A stretch of DNA of 64,000 nucleotides from Pseudomonas sp. J452 (GTDB taxonomy: Bacteria > Pseudomonadota > Gammaproteobacteria > Pseudomonadales > Pseudomonadaceae): contig NZ_CP088294.1 of the NCBI RefSeq assembly GCF_024666525.1, positions 1,550,001 through 1,614,000 on the forward strand, written 5' to 3'. The position numbers were made by a program, and so were the translations under genes. Shown piece after piece: positions 43,157-52,195 of the stretch (the first letter of the stretch is position 1; every line of letters starts with the position of its first letter). The notes beneath the pieces are model-generated. The model was not told the origin of the DNA and made no database searches. It saw nothing but the letters and a program-made list of their open reading frames with translations.

Positions 43157-43894
43157 TCAGTAGTCGCCCGGCTTGGGCGTACGTGCCAGGCAGTAGATAT
43201 CCACCCGCGCTGCGCCGGCCTTGCGCAGCAAGCGGGCGATGGCCTCGGCGGTGGCGCCGGTGGTCAGTACGTCGTCGATCACGGCCAGATGCTTGCCCTG
43301 CACCTCTGCATTGGCCTCCAGGGCAAAGGCGCGGCGCAGGTTGCGCAGGCGCGCGGCGGCATCCAGATCCTGCTGGTGGGCGGTGTCCTGCGGGCGCTGC
43401 AGCCAGTGCTTCTGCGTGGGCAGGGCGAGGCTGGCACCGAGCCAGTCGGTGAGCATCTCGGCCTGGTTGAAACCGCGCTGGCGCAAGCGCTTGCCGGCCA
43501 ATGGCACCGGTAGCAACAGGTCGGGGCGCGGCAGGCCTTCGGCGAAGGCGTGTCGCAGGTGATGTGACAGCAGGTCGGCCAGCAGACGTCCCAATGGCCA
43601 ACGTGCCTGGTGCTTGAAGCGGGTGATCAGGCTGTCGATCGGGAAGGCATAGCGCCAAGGCGCTTCCACTCGTTCGAAAGCCGGTGGTCGCTTGAGGCAG
43701 GCGCCGCAGACCAGCCCGCTGTCCGGCAAGGGTACGGCGCAGACCGCGCAATGCCCGCCCAGCCAGGGCAGTTCGCTTTCGCAGGGGCTGCACAGCGGCA
43801 GTGCCGACTCACTGGGTTCGGCGCAGAGCAGGCAGAATTGTTTGTTTTTTGCCCAGATGTAAACCTGGTTGTCTCGGTGTGGTTGACAGCGCAT
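43157..43894 (-). CDS. comF: ComF family phosphoribosyltransferase-like protein
   Basis: The 245-residue protein has an N-terminal zinc ribbon with CLLC, CSPC, CAVC and CGAC pairs (residues 21-67) and a type I phosphoribosyltransferase domain with the PRPP loop VIDDVLTTGATAEA near 203-216. ComF helps import single-stranded DNA during natural competence. The only usable start is ATG 43894, so the first dozen codons overlap the BirA operator that serves bioB. It is divergent from the biotin operon. Confidence 0.9.
   Translation of the reverse strand: MRCQPHRDNQVYIWAKNKQFCLLCAEPSESALPLCSPCESELPWLGGHCAVCAVPLPDSGLVCGACLKRPPAFERVEAPWRYAFPIDSLITRFKHQARWPLGRLLADLLSHHLRHAFAEGLPRPDLLLPVPLAGKRLRQRGFNQAEMLTDWLGASLALPTQKHWLQRPQDTAHQQDLDAAARLRNLRRAFALEANAEVQGKHLAVIDDVLTTGATAEAIARLLRKAGAARVDIYCLARTPKPGDY
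43858..43888. promoter_or_regulatory. BirA operator of the bio operon
   Basis: TGTAAACC (43858-43865), 15 bp, then GGTTGACA (43881-43888) matches the proteobacterial BirA consensus TGTAAACC-N15/16-GGTTTACA with one mismatch. It is 79-109 bp upstream of bioB. BirA-biotinyl-AMP would repress bioBFHCD here. It overlaps the first codons of comF, so comF expression may also respond to biotin. Confidence 0.8.
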
Positions 43895-43966
43895 GGTCCT
43901 TCCCTGACGATGCCGAACAGCCGTGTTGCGACCAGCCTAGCAGCCAACGAATAAGGAATACCCCCG

Positions 43967-45025
43967 ATGAGTGCCAGCATTTCTTCCGTCACCCGTCACG
44001 ACTGGAGCCTCGCCGAGGTCAAGGCACTGTTCGAACAGCCGTTCAACGACCTGCTGTTCCAGGCCCAGACCGTACACCGCGCGCATTTCGACGCCAACCG
44101 CGTGCAGGTCTCGACCCTGCTGTCGATCAAGACCGGCGCCTGCCCGGAAGACTGCAAGTACTGCCCGCAGTCCGGCCACTACAACACCGGCCTGGACAAG
44201 GAAAAGCTGATGGAAGTGCAGAAGGTGCTGGAGGCCGCCGCCGAGGCCAAGGCCATCGGTTCCACCCGCTTCTGCATGGGCGCGGCGTGGAAGCACCCGT
44301 CGGCCAAGGACATGCCCTACGTGTTGAAGATGGTCGAGGGCGTGAAGAAGCTCGGCCTGGAAACCTGCATGACCCTGGGCAAGCTCGACCAGGAACAGAC
44401 CCGCGCCCTGGCCGAGGCCGGCCTCGACTACTACAACCACAACCTGGATACCTCGCCGGAGTTCTACGGCAACATCATCACCACCCGCACCTACAGCGAG
44501 CGCCTGCAGACCCTGGCCTACGTGCGTGAGTCGGGGATGAAGATCTGCTCCGGCGGCATCCTCGGCATGGGCGAGTCGCTCGACGACCGCGCCGGCCTGC
44601 TGATCCAGCTGGCCAACCTGCCGGAGCACCCGGAAAGTGTGCCGATCAACATGCTGGTCAAGGTCAAGGGCACGCCGCTGGCCGAGGAGCAGGACGTCGA
44701 TCCGTTCGACTTCATTCGCATGCTGGCCGTGGCGCGGATCATGATGCCGAAATCCCACGTGCGCCTGTCCGCCGGCCGCGAGGCGATGAACGAGCAGATG
44801 CAGGCTCTGGCCTTTATGGCCGGCGCCAACTCGATCTTCTACGGCGAGAAGCTGCTGACCACCAAGAACCCGCAGGCGAGCAAGGACATGCAGCTGTTCG
44901 CCCGTCTTGGCATCAAGCCGGAAGAGCGCGAAGAGCATGCCGACGAAGTACACCAGGCGGCCATCGAGCAGGCGCTGGTCGAGCAGCGCGACTCCAAGCT
45001 GTTCTACGACGCCACCTCGGCCTAA
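43967..45025 (+). CDS. bioB: Biotin synthase
   Basis: The 352-residue radical-SAM enzyme inserts sulfur into dethiobiotin, the last biotin step. The [11 protein letters not shown] motif supplies the three Cys for the 4Fe-4S cluster; [10 protein letters not shown] and [11 protein letters not shown] hold 2Fe-2S and substrate residues. AAGGA precedes ATG 43967. It is the first gene of bioBFHCD and lies under a BirA operator. A REP palindrome separates it from bioF. Confidence 0.97.
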   Translation: MSASISSVTRHDWSLAEVKALFEQPFNDLLFQAQTVHRAHFDANRVQVSTLLSIKTGACPEDCKYCPQSGHYNTGLDKEKLMEVQKVLEAAAEAKAIGSTRFCMGAAWKHPSAKDMPYVLKMVEGVKKLGLETCMTLGKLDQEQTRALAEAGLDYYNHNLDTSPEFYGNIITTRTYSERLQTLAYVRESGMKICSGGILGMGESLDDRAGLLIQLANLPEHPESVPINMLVKVKGTPLAEEQDVDPFDFIRMLAVARIMMPKSHVRLSAGREAMNEQMQALAFMAGANSIFYGEKLLTTKNPQASKDMQLFARLGIKPEEREEHADEVHQAAIEQALVEQRDSKLFYDATSA

Positions 45026-45038
45026 ACCGCTCTTCATG

Positions 45039-45097
45039 TAGGAGCCAGCTTGCTGGCGATCGGTTGTGACGACGGATCGCCAGCAAGCTGGCTCCTA
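45039..45097. repeat. REP palindrome between bioB and bioF
   Basis: A perfect 23-bp inverted repeat: taggagccagcttgctggcg at the left arm (45039-45061) and its complement at 45075-45097. It starts 14 bp after the bioB stop. A near-identical copy lies between bioC and bioD. Confidence 0.9.
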
Positions 45098-45110
45098 GCG
45101 GGTATTGCAC

Positions 45111-46280
45111 ATGCCTTTCGATCTAGCTGCTCGCCTCGCCGAACGCCACGCTGCGCATCTCTATCGCCAGCGGCCCTTGCTGGACAGCCCGCAAGGGCCG
45201 TTGGTGCAGGTCGACGGCCGCCAGCTGCTGGCCTTCTGCTCCAACGACTATTTGGGCCTGGCCAATCACCCCGAGGTAATTCGCGCCTTGCAGCAGGGGG
45301 CGGCCAAGTGGGGCGTTGGCGGCGGCGCCTCGCACCTGGTGATCGGCCACAGTACGCCGCACCATCAGCTGGAAGAGGCCCTTGCCGAGTTCACCGGCCG
45401 CCCGCGCGCGCTGCTGTTCTCCACCGGCTATATGGCCAACCTGGCGGCGGTGACGGCGCTGGTCGGGCAGGGCGATACGGTGCTGGAAGACCGTCTCAAC
45501 CACGCCTCGCTGCTGGATGCCGGCCTGCTCTCCGGGGCGCGCTTCTCGCGCTACCTGCACAACGATGCAGTCAGCCTGAGCAACCGTCTGCGCAAGGCCG
45601 GGGGCAACACTCTGGTGGTCACCGACGGGGTGTTCAGCATGGATGGCGACCTGGCCGATCTGCCCAACCTCTGCGCGGAGGCCAAGGCCAGCAACGCCTG
45701 GGTGATGGTCGACGATGCCCACGGCTTCGGCCCCCTGGGCGCCAGCGGTGGCGGCATAGTCGAACACTTCGGCCTGGGCTTGGACGATGTGCAGGTGCTG
45801 GTCGGCACCCTGGGCAAGGGGTTCGGCACGGCCGGGGCTTTCGTCGCCGGCAGCGAGGAGCTGATCGAGACGCTGATCCAGTTCGCCCGTCCCTACATCT
45901 ACACCACCAGCCAACCGCCGGCGGTGGCCTGCGCCACCCTGAAGAGCCTGGAACTGCTGCGCACGGAAGGCTGGCGCCGCGAGCACCTGAACAAACTGGT
46001 CGCGCGCTTCCGTCAGGGCGCGGCCGAGATCGGCCTGAGCCTGATGGACAGCCCGACGCCGATCCAGCCGATCCTGGTCGGTGACAGCGAGCGCGCGCTG
46101 AAATTATCTGCATTATTGAAAGAACGCGGCCTGCTGGTCGGCGCCATTCGTCCACCGACGGTGCCGGTGGGCAGCGCGCGCCTGCGCGTGACCCTGTCTG
46201 CCGCGCACAGCGAGGCGCAGCTGGAACAACTGCTCGACTCGCTGGCCGAGTGCTGGCCGCAGGTACGCGACGATGCGTGA
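45111..46280 (+). CDS. bioF: 8-amino-7-oxononanoate synthase
   Basis: The 389-residue PLP enzyme condenses pimeloyl-ACP or -CoA with L-alanine. The PLP-binding Lys lies in [11 protein letters not shown], with [10 protein letters not shown] and [13 protein letters not shown] as family motifs. ATG 45111 ([14 protein letters not shown]) is the likely start. Its end overlaps bioH by 8 bp, so the two are translationally coupled. Confidence 0.96.
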   Translation: MPFDLAARLAERHAAHLYRQRPLLDSPQGPLVQVDGRQLLAFCSNDYLGLANHPEVIRALQQGAAKWGVGGGASHLVIGHSTPHHQLEEALAEFTGRPRALLFSTGYMANLAAVTALVGQGDTVLEDRLNHASLLDAGLLSGARFSRYLHNDAVSLSNRLRKAGGNTLVVTDGVFSMDGDLADLPNLCAEAKASNAWVMVDDAHGFGPLGASGGGIVEHFGLGLDDVQVLVGTLGKGFGTAGAFVAGSEELIETLIQFARPYIYTTSQPPAVACATLKSLELLRTEGWRREHLNKLVARFRQGAAEIGLSLMDSPTPIQPILVGDSERALKLSALLKERGLLVGAIRPPTVPVGSARLRVTLSAAHSEAQLEQLLDSLAECWPQVRDDA

Positions 46281-47004
46281 ACAACTGATTCTGCTACCCG
46301 GCTGGGGCCTCGGCAGTCTGCCCCTGGAAGTGCTGGTTGAGGCCCTGCGCGGCCTGGCCCCGCAACTGCAGGTGGTGATCGAGCCGCTGCCCGAACTGGC
46401 CAGCGGCGAGCCGCGCGACTGGCTGCTGGAGCTGGACGAGCGTTTGCCCGAGCACACCTGGCTGGGCGGCTGGTCGCTGGGCGGCATGCTTGCCAGCGAG
46501 CTGGCGGCGCTGCGCGGCGAGCGCTGCCGCGGCCTGCTGACGCTGGCCAGCAACCCCTGCTTCGTTGCCGGCGGCGACTGGCCACATGGCATGCCCGAGG
46601 CGACCTTCAACGCCTTTGTCGACGCCTGCCGGCAAGACCCGCGCGCCACCCGCAAGCGCTTCAGCCTGCTCTGCAGCCAGGGCGCCGAGACCGCGCGTGA
46701 TCTGGCGCGCCAGTTGCTGGCCGGCGCACCGCAGCTGGCGCCCGAGGTGCTGCTGGCTGGGCTGGAGGTGCTGGGCAATTTCGATGGGCGCAGTGCCATC
46801 CAGCGCTTCGCCGGGCCGCAGTTGCATCTGCTGGCCGGCGCCGATGCGCTGGTGCCGGCCGAGGTGGCCGGCGACCTGCTGGCGCTGCAGCCGGATATCG
46901 AGGTCGGCCTGATCGAAGACGTCAGCCATGCCTTCGTGCTGGAGCGGCCCCATGAAGTGGCGGCGGCGATCCTGGCGTTCCTCAGCGAGGGCGGAGATGA
47001 CTGA
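46273..47004 (+). CDS. bioH: Pimeloyl-ACP methyl ester esterase BioH
   Basis: The 243-residue alpha/beta-hydrolase removes the methyl ester from pimeloyl-ACP. The nucleophile elbow is GWSLGG, the acid is likely Asp in GADALVP and the His is in [10 protein letters not shown]. Position between bioF and bioC, with 8-bp overlaps at both ends, supports the name over a generic hydrolase. Confidence 0.9.
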   Translation: MREQLILLPGWGLGSLPLEVLVEALRGLAPQLQVVIEPLPELASGEPRDWLLELDERLPEHTWLGGWSLGGMLASELAALRGERCRGLLTLASNPCFVAGGDWPHGMPEATFNAFVDACRQDPRATRKRFSLLCSQGAETARDLARQLLAGAPQLAPEVLLAGLEVLGNFDGRSAIQRFAGPQLHLLAGADALVPAEVAGDLLALQPDIEVGLIEDVSHAFVLERPHEVAAAILAFLSEGGDD

Positions 47005-47800
47005 CTGGCACGAACAGAGCGGTTTGCCGGACAAGCGCCGGGTCGCGGAGTCCTTTTCCCGCGCGGCGCACAGCTACGACAGCGTCGCCGCCCTGCAGCG
47101 CGCCGTGGGTGTCGAACTGCTGGCGCGCCTGCCGCTGCAGCTGGCGCCGCAGTGCTGGCTGGACCTGGGTTGCGGCACCGGGCATTTCAGTCGGGTGCTG
47201 GCGGCGCGCTTCCCTGGTGCCGAGGGCGTGGCTCTGGATCTGGCCGAAGGCATGCTGCGGCACGCTCGGCCGCTGGGTGGTGCGCAGCAATTCGTCGCCG
47301 GTGATGCCGAGAGTCTGCCGCTGCGCGATGGCTGCTGCGATCTGCTGTTTTCCAGCCTGGCGGTGCAGTGGTGTGGCGATTTCTCCGCCGTGCTCGACGA
47401 AGCGCGCCGCGTGCTCAGGCCCGGCGGCGTGCTGGCTTTCACCAGTCTGTGTGTCGGCACCCTGCAGGAGCTGCGCGACAGCTGGCAGGCGGTGGATGGT
47501 TTGGTTCACGTCAATCGATTCCGCCGTTTCGCCGACTACCAGCAGCTGTGTGCCGACAGCGGCTTGCAGGTGCTCGGACTGGAGCGCCGGGCGCAGCGCC
47601 TGCACTTCCCCGATCTGCGCGAGCTGACCCATGAACTCAAGGCGCTCGGCGCACACAACCTCAATCCGGGGCGCCCTGGCGGCCTGACCGGGCGGGCGCG
47701 GATTCGCGCGCTGGTCGAGGCCTATGAGGTTTTCCGCCAGCCCGAGGGCCTGCCAGCCACCTACCAGGTGGTCTATGGCGTGCTGCACAAGCCATTGTAG
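46997..47800 (+). CDS. bioC: Malonyl-ACP O-methyltransferase BioC
   Basis: The 267-residue SAM-dependent enzyme methylates malonyl-ACP to start pimelate synthesis. The family N-terminus ([18 protein letters not shown]) and the SAM motif [14 protein letters not shown] at about 55-68 are present, as is [15 protein letters not shown] near the end. It begins inside bioH. Its stop TAG lies within the left arm of a REP palindrome. Confidence 0.95.
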   Translation: MTDWHEQSGLPDKRRVAESFSRAAHSYDSVAALQRAVGVELLARLPLQLAPQCWLDLGCGTGHFSRVLAARFPGAEGVALDLAEGMLRHARPLGGAQQFVAGDAESLPLRDGCCDLLFSSLAVQWCGDFSAVLDEARRVLRPGGVLAFTSLCVGTLQELRDSWQAVDGLVHVNRFRRFADYQQLCADSGLQVLGLERRAQRLHFPDLRELTHELKALGAHNLNPGRPGGLTGRARIRALVEAYEVFRQPEGLPATYQVVYGVLHKPL

Positions 47801-47859
47801 GAGCCAGCTTGCTGGCGATGCTTTTGACCCGCCAAGATCGCCAGCAAGCTGGCTCCTAC
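47797..47859. repeat. REP palindrome between bioC and bioD
   Basis: A perfect 23-bp inverted repeat (arms 47797-47819 and 47837-47859) of the same gtaggagccagcttgctggc family as the bioB-bioF copy. The TAG inside the left arm is the bioC stop codon. Confidence 0.9.
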
Positions 47860-47917
47860 AGAGTTTGCTGCGCGCAGCGCTCCGTCGAATCTCCTACATG
47901 CGTACTTCGAGAGAACT

Positions 47918-48019
47918 ATGAGCAGAGCGTTCTTCGTCACCGGCACCGACACCCCACTGTTGGCTAAAGAGTCGGCAAGACCTGGTGGTCGGCTGTCGGG
48001 CAGGGAGTTGCACGTATGA
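47918..48019 (+). pseudogene. Vestigial duplicate of the bioD 5' end (33-codon leader frame)
   Basis: The frame begins MSRAFFVTGTDT, closely matching the bioD start MKQAYFVTGTDT, and DNA identity continues to gtcggcaagacc after an inserted stretch (about 17 bp, cccactgttggctaaag). The insertion removes the P-loop, and the frame ends in TGA at 48017-48019, overlapping the bioD ATG as ATGA. It is a truncated duplicate; it might now act as a leader coupled to bioD. Confidence 0.7.
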
Positions 48020-48705
48020 AGCAGGCTTACTTTGTCACCGGCACCGACACTGAAGTCGGCAAGACCACCATCGCCGCCGGCCTGTTGCATGCCGCGCGTT
48101 TGGCCGGGCTGAGTACGGCGGCTGCCAAGCCAGTGGCCTCGGGCTGCGAGCGCACCAGCGATGGGCTGCGTAACAGCGATGCACTGGCCCTGCTCGGCGA
48201 ATGCACGCTGCCGCTCAGCTACGCCCAGGTCAATCCGCTGGCCTTCGCCCCGGCCATTGCCCCGCACTTGGCGGCGCGCGAGGCGGGTGTGGCGCTGACG
48301 CTCGAAGCGCTGACTGTTCCGGTGCAGCAGGTGCTCGCCCAGGGCGCCGATTTCACCCTGGTCGAAGGTGCGGGTGGCTGGCGCGTACCGCTGGCCGGGC
48401 AGGCGAGCCTGTCCGACCTGCCGATTGCCCTGGGTCTGCCGGTGATCCTGGTGGTCGGCGTGCGTCTCGGCTGCATCAACCATGCGCTGCTCACCGCCGA
48501 GGCGATTGCCCGCGATGGCCTGACCCTGGCCGGCTGGGTGGCGAATATTGTCGAGCCGCAGACCGCGCGCCTGGAAGAAAACCTGGCGACCCTCGCCGAG
48601 CGCCTGCCTGCGCCGTGTCTGGGGCAGGTGCCGCGTCTGGCGCAGGCCAGCCCGGCGGCGGTGGCGGCGTATCTGCAAGTGGACTTGCTGGAGATGCCGG
48701 CATAA
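48016..48705 (+). CDS. bioD: Dethiobiotin synthetase
   Basis: The 229-residue ATP-dependent enzyme closes the ureido ring of dethiobiotin. It has the P-loop GTDTEVGKTT at 9-18, KPVASGCE and the VEGAGGW motif. ATG 48016 overlaps the stop of the vestigial frame. It ends the biotin operon. Confidence 0.96.
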   Translation: MKQAYFVTGTDTEVGKTTIAAGLLHAARLAGLSTAAAKPVASGCERTSDGLRNSDALALLGECTLPLSYAQVNPLAFAPAIAPHLAAREAGVALTLEALTVPVQQVLAQGADFTLVEGAGGWRVPLAGQASLSDLPIALGLPVILVVGVRLGCINHALLTAEAIARDGLTLAGWVANIVEPQTARLEENLATLAERLPAPCLGQVPRLAQASPAAVAAYLQVDLLEMPA

Positions 48706-48797
48706 GTAGTGGCTCGGCCATAGCCATTTGCTTGTACAAAAAATGAGCATTTTCTGCTTAAATCTTCTGCATACCTCTGCATGAGTGGGATCGCAGC

Positions 48798-49088
48798 ATG
48801 GAAATCTCTGGTAGTGCCTTCAATTCCGGCCTGAACGCCATTCAGGCTGGACAGCGTCGCGTTGACCAAGCCGCCACTGAAATTGCCAGCAACACCCTGC
48901 CTCAGGCGCCGGTGGAAACGCCGCCGCAGCAGGTCAACCCGTCCCCGAACAGTGCGGCGAACACCCAGGCTGATCTGGCTGAAAGCCTGGTCGCCCTCAA
49001 TGTCGGAAAGACCGAGGTGCAAGCGGGTGCCAAAGTCGTGGAAACGGCTGACGAAGTACTGGGTACCCTGATCGATACCCGCGCCTAA
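48798..49088 (+). CDS. Mini flagellar rod-like protein (96 residues)
   Basis: The N-terminus SGLNAIQAGQRRVDQAATEI and the C-terminus LVALNVGKTEVQAGAKVVET resemble, respectively, the N- and C-terminal helices of flagellar rod/hook proteins such as FlgC and FlgG, with only a short Pro-rich linker between. No flagellar gene is near. It probably forms an axial-type coiled coil; its cellular role is unknown. A homologue occupies the same place after bioD in P. aeruginosa, as I recall. Confidence 0.75.
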   Translation: MEISGSAFNSGLNAIQAGQRRVDQAATEIASNTLPQAPVETPPQQVNPSPNSAANTQADLAESLVALNVGKTEVQAGAKVVETADEVLGTLIDTRA

Positions 49089-49136
49089 GCGCACGCAAGA
49101 GCAGTCTCGCCCGGCAGCGGGGCGAGGAGGAGTTGG

Positions 49137-49898
49137 ATGCAGATCGGCAGCGCTACGCCTTATGTCGCGCCTTCGCCGTCATCCTTGCCGGCACGCTCCC
49201 TGTCGTCCGCTGATTCCGTTGCCCCGTCTTCCCCTGAACTCAATCGCAGCAATCAATCTCCTGTCACGTCCACCCCGGCGACGGGCGCGGATGAGCAGGC
49301 TTCTTTGCGCGAGGAAGCCGACAGCCCTGGCAATGGCGAGAACGCCAAACCTTCTGCGCGTGAAGCCGAGCAGTTGCGGCAAGAGCAGCTGCAAGTCGCC
49401 GAGCTGGCCAGCCGTGACCGTGAAGTGCGCGCCCATGAACAGGCCCATGCGGCCGTAGGGGGCGCCTATGCGGGCGCCCCCTCCTATAGCTACAAGCGCG
49501 GCCCGGATGGCAAGTCTTATGTGGTGAGTGGCGAAGTCAGCATCGATGTCAGCCCGATCCCCAATGATCCGCAAGCCACCCTGCGCAAAATGGAAGTGGT
49601 GCAGCGCGCGGCGCTGGCGCCGGCTGAACCGTCCTCCCAGGATCGTAGTGTCGCGGCGCAAGCCCAGGCCCAGGCCGCCCAGGCACGCAGCGATCTGGCC
49701 CAGCTACAACGTGAAGAGGCCGTTGCTGCCAGCGAGGAACGGCGCTTGCGTGCCGAAGAGCGCGAGCAGGAACTGCAATACGAGGAGAAAGAAGAGAAAC
49801 CCGTGCAGCAGCCTGCGATATCTGCGCCTAGTCTTGATCTGTATCGGGGACTCAGCCAGTTGCAGAGCCCCGAGCCGACGGTCGATCTGCTTGCCTGA
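49137..49898 (+). CDS. SprA-family putative metalloprotease
   Basis: The 253-residue protein has a Ser/Pro/Thr-rich N-terminus (1-75), the family core [17 protein letters not shown] with the HExxH-like HEQAH at about 101-105, then [16 protein letters not shown] and a long Glu/Ala-rich coiled-coil tail (160-230). The core is diagnostic of the SprA-related family; peptidase activity is not proven. It starts 48 bp after the rod-like gene and is likely co-transcribed. Confidence 0.82.
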   Translation: MQIGSATPYVAPSPSSLPARSLSSADSVAPSSPELNRSNQSPVTSTPATGADEQASLREEADSPGNGENAKPSAREAEQLRQEQLQVAELASRDREVRAHEQAHAAVGGAYAGAPSYSYKRGPDGKSYVVSGEVSIDVSPIPNDPQATLRKMEVVQRAALAPAEPSSQDRSVAAQAQAQAAQARSDLAQLQREEAVAASEERRLRAEEREQELQYEEKEEKPVQQPAISAPSLDLYRGLSQLQSPEPTVDLLA

Positions 49899-50067
49899 GC
49901 GGTCGCTTTCGGATGCTTGACAAGGTTGGGGCGTAAACGTATGTTTCAAACGCCTGTTTGATTGCTGCGCCAGCTTATGGCTGCCGGGCTCTGGGAGAAA
50001 TCCCACAAGCGACCGTGATTGTTCCGGTCAAACAAAATCAAGGAATCCACCGTAGAGGTTTACCGCT

Positions 50068-51873
50068 ATGCCTGAGTACAAGGCCCCCTTGCGTGATATC
50101 CGCTTCGTTCGCGACGAACTGCTCGGCTACGAAGCGCACTATCAGAGCCTGCCTGGCTGCCAAGACGCCACCCCGGACATGGTTGACGCCATTCTGGAAG
50201 AAGGCGCCAAGTTCTGTGAGCAGGTAATCGCCCCCCTCAATCGTGTGGGTGACCTGGAAGGTTGCACCTGGTCCCCGGAAGGCGTGAAAACCCCGACCGG
50301 CTTCAAGGAAGCCTACAAGCAGTTCGTCGAAGGCGGCTGGCCTTCCCTGGCCCACGACGTTGACCACGGTGGCCAAGGCCTGCCGGAGTCCCTGGGTCTG
50401 GCCGTCAGCGAAATGGTTGGCGAGTCCAACTGGTCCTGGGGCATGTACCCGGGCCTGTCGCACGGTGCGATGAACACCCTGTCCGAGCACGGCACCGACG
50501 ACCAGAAGCACACCTACCTGACCAAGCTGGTATCCGGCGAGTGGACCGGCACCATGTGCCTGACCGAACCGCACTGCGGTACCGACCTGGGCATGCTGCG
50601 CACCAAGGCCGAGCCGCAGGCTGACGGCTCCTACAAGGTGTCCGGCACCAAGATCTTCATCTCCGCTGGCGAACACGACATGGCCGATAACATCGTCCAC
50701 ATCGTGCTGGCCCGCCTGCCCGACGCGCCGCAAGGCACCAAAGGCATCTCGCTGTTCATCGTGCCGAAGTTCAACGTCAACGCCGACGGTTCCGTGGGTT
50801 CGCGCAACGCCGTTTCCTGCGGCTCGCTCGAGCACAAGATGGGCATCCACGGTAACGCCACCTGTGTGATGAACTTCGACGGCGCCACCGGCTTCCTGAT
50901 CGGCCCGGCGAACAAAGGCCTGAACTGCATGTTCACCTTCATGAACACTGCCCGCCTGGGTACTGCTCTGCAAGGTCTGGCTCACGCCGAAATCGGTTTC
51001 CAGGGTGGCCTGAAGTACGCTCGCGAGCGTCTGCAGATGCGTTCCCTGACTGGCCCGAAAGCGCCGGAAAAAGCCGCTGACCCGATCATCGTCCACCCGG
51101 ACGTGCGTCGCATGCTGCTGACCATGAAAGCCTTCGCCGAAGGCAACCGCGCGATGGTGTACTTCACCGCCAAGCAGGTCGACATCGTCAAGTACAGCCA
51201 GAACGAAGAAGAGAAGAAAGCCGCCGACGCGATGCTGGCCTTCCTCACTCCGATCGCCAAGGCGTTCATGACCGAAGTCGGCTTCGAAGCGGCCAACCAC
51301 GGCGTACAGATCTATGGCGGCCACGGCTTCATCGCCGAGTGGGGCATGGAGCAGAACGTTCGCGACAGCCGTATCTCCATGCTGTACGAAGGCACCACTG
51401 GCGTTCAGGCCCTCGACCTGCTGGGTCGTAAAGTCCTGATGACCCAGGGCGAAGCGCTGAAAGGCTTCACCAAGATCGTGCACAAGTTCTGCCAGACCAA
51501 CGAAGCCAACGAGGCCATCAAAGGCCTGGTCGAGCCGCTGGCCAAGCTGAACAAGGAGTGGGGCGACCTGACCATGAAAGTGGGCATGGCCGCGATGAAA
51601 GACCGCGAAGAAGTCGGTGCCGCCTCGGTGGACTACCTGATGTATTCCGGTTACGCCTGCCTGGCCTACTTCTGGGCCGACATGGCTCGCCTGGCTGCCG
51701 AGAAGATCGCTGCCGGTACCGCCGACGAAGCCTTCTACAAGGCCAAGCTGCAGACCGCGCGCTTCTACTTCGCCCGTATCCTGCCGCGTACCCGCGCGCA
51801 CGTCGAAGCGATGCTGTCCGGCGCCAACAACCTGATGGAAATGGATGAAGCCCACTTCGACCTGGGCTACTAA
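50068..51873 (+). CDS. Acyl-CoA dehydrogenase (large, C-terminal-extended)
   Basis: The 601-residue FAD enzyme oxidises acyl-CoA to enoyl-CoA. It starts [20 protein letters not shown], has [13 protein letters not shown] (FAD binding) and [20 protein letters not shown], and the [16 protein letters not shown] segment; a C-terminal extension (about 480-601) is typical of this group. It is a paralogue of the gene at 53736. A MITE-like palindrome abuts its stop. Substrate length is not known. Confidence 0.93.
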   Translation: MPEYKAPLRDIRFVRDELLGYEAHYQSLPGCQDATPDMVDAILEEGAKFCEQVIAPLNRVGDLEGCTWSPEGVKTPTGFKEAYKQFVEGGWPSLAHDVDHGGQGLPESLGLAVSEMVGESNWSWGMYPGLSHGAMNTLSEHGTDDQKHTYLTKLVSGEWTGTMCLTEPHCGTDLGMLRTKAEPQADGSYKVSGTKIFISAGEHDMADNIVHIVLARLPDAPQGTKGISLFIVPKFNVNADGSVGSRNAVSCGSLEHKMGIHGNATCVMNFDGATGFLIGPANKGLNCMFTFMNTARLGTALQGLAHAEIGFQGGLKYARERLQMRSLTGPKAPEKAADPIIVHPDVRRMLLTMKAFAEGNRAMVYFTAKQVDIVKYSQNEEEKKAADAMLAFLTPIAKAFMTEVGFEAANHGVQIYGGHGFIAEWGMEQNVRDSRISMLYEGTTGVQALDLLGRKVLMTQGEALKGFTKIVHKFCQTNEANEAIKGLVEPLAKLNKEWGDLTMKVGMAAMKDREEVGAASVDYLMYSGYACLAYFWADMARLAAEKIAAGTADEAFYKAKLQTARFYFARILPRTRAHVEAMLSGANNLMEMDEAHFDLGY

Positions 51874-51874
51874 G

Positions 51875-52010
51875 AACCTGCCGCGGATCTCTTGATCGTC
51901 GGCCATGCTGTGTTGAAATTGGGCTCGGACTGCTCATTTACATCTTGTAAATTCCGCGTCCTCGCCCAATTTCGCCTTACCTGGCTCTAGCTCAAAAGAC
52001 CCAAAACAGG
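51875..52010. repeat. MITE-like palindromic element, copy A
   Basis: A 136-bp imperfect palindrome beginning one base after the acyl-CoA dehydrogenase stop: aacctg...gatctcttgatcgtcggccat to ctggctctagctc...aaaacagg. It shares tgctcattta, gtaaa and ctggctctagctc blocks with copy B at 58373-58515. Ends are more diverged than in copy B. The 322-bp gap to the next gene otherwise holds only a terminator. Confidence 0.7.
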
Positions 52011-52037
52011 CTCTACGCTCTTCCGACCTCAGGTCAG

Positions 52038-52069
52038 AAAAACCGCAGCCTCTGGCTGCGGTTTTTTTT
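52038..52069 (+). terminator. Rho-independent terminator of the first acyl-CoA dehydrogenase gene
   Basis: The stem accgcagcc/ggctgcggt is followed by a run of eight T on the plus strand, after the MITE-like element. Confidence 0.9.
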
Positions 52070-52195
52070 CGCCCGGAAAAATTGCAGTTAGTCGCCAGCT
52101 GCTGAAAATGCGAGCTATTACTGATGTCGGAATGCCCATGTGCAGGCAGAATGCCGCATTCCGTAGCAGTGCCTTGCCGCACTGGAGTGCTTGCC

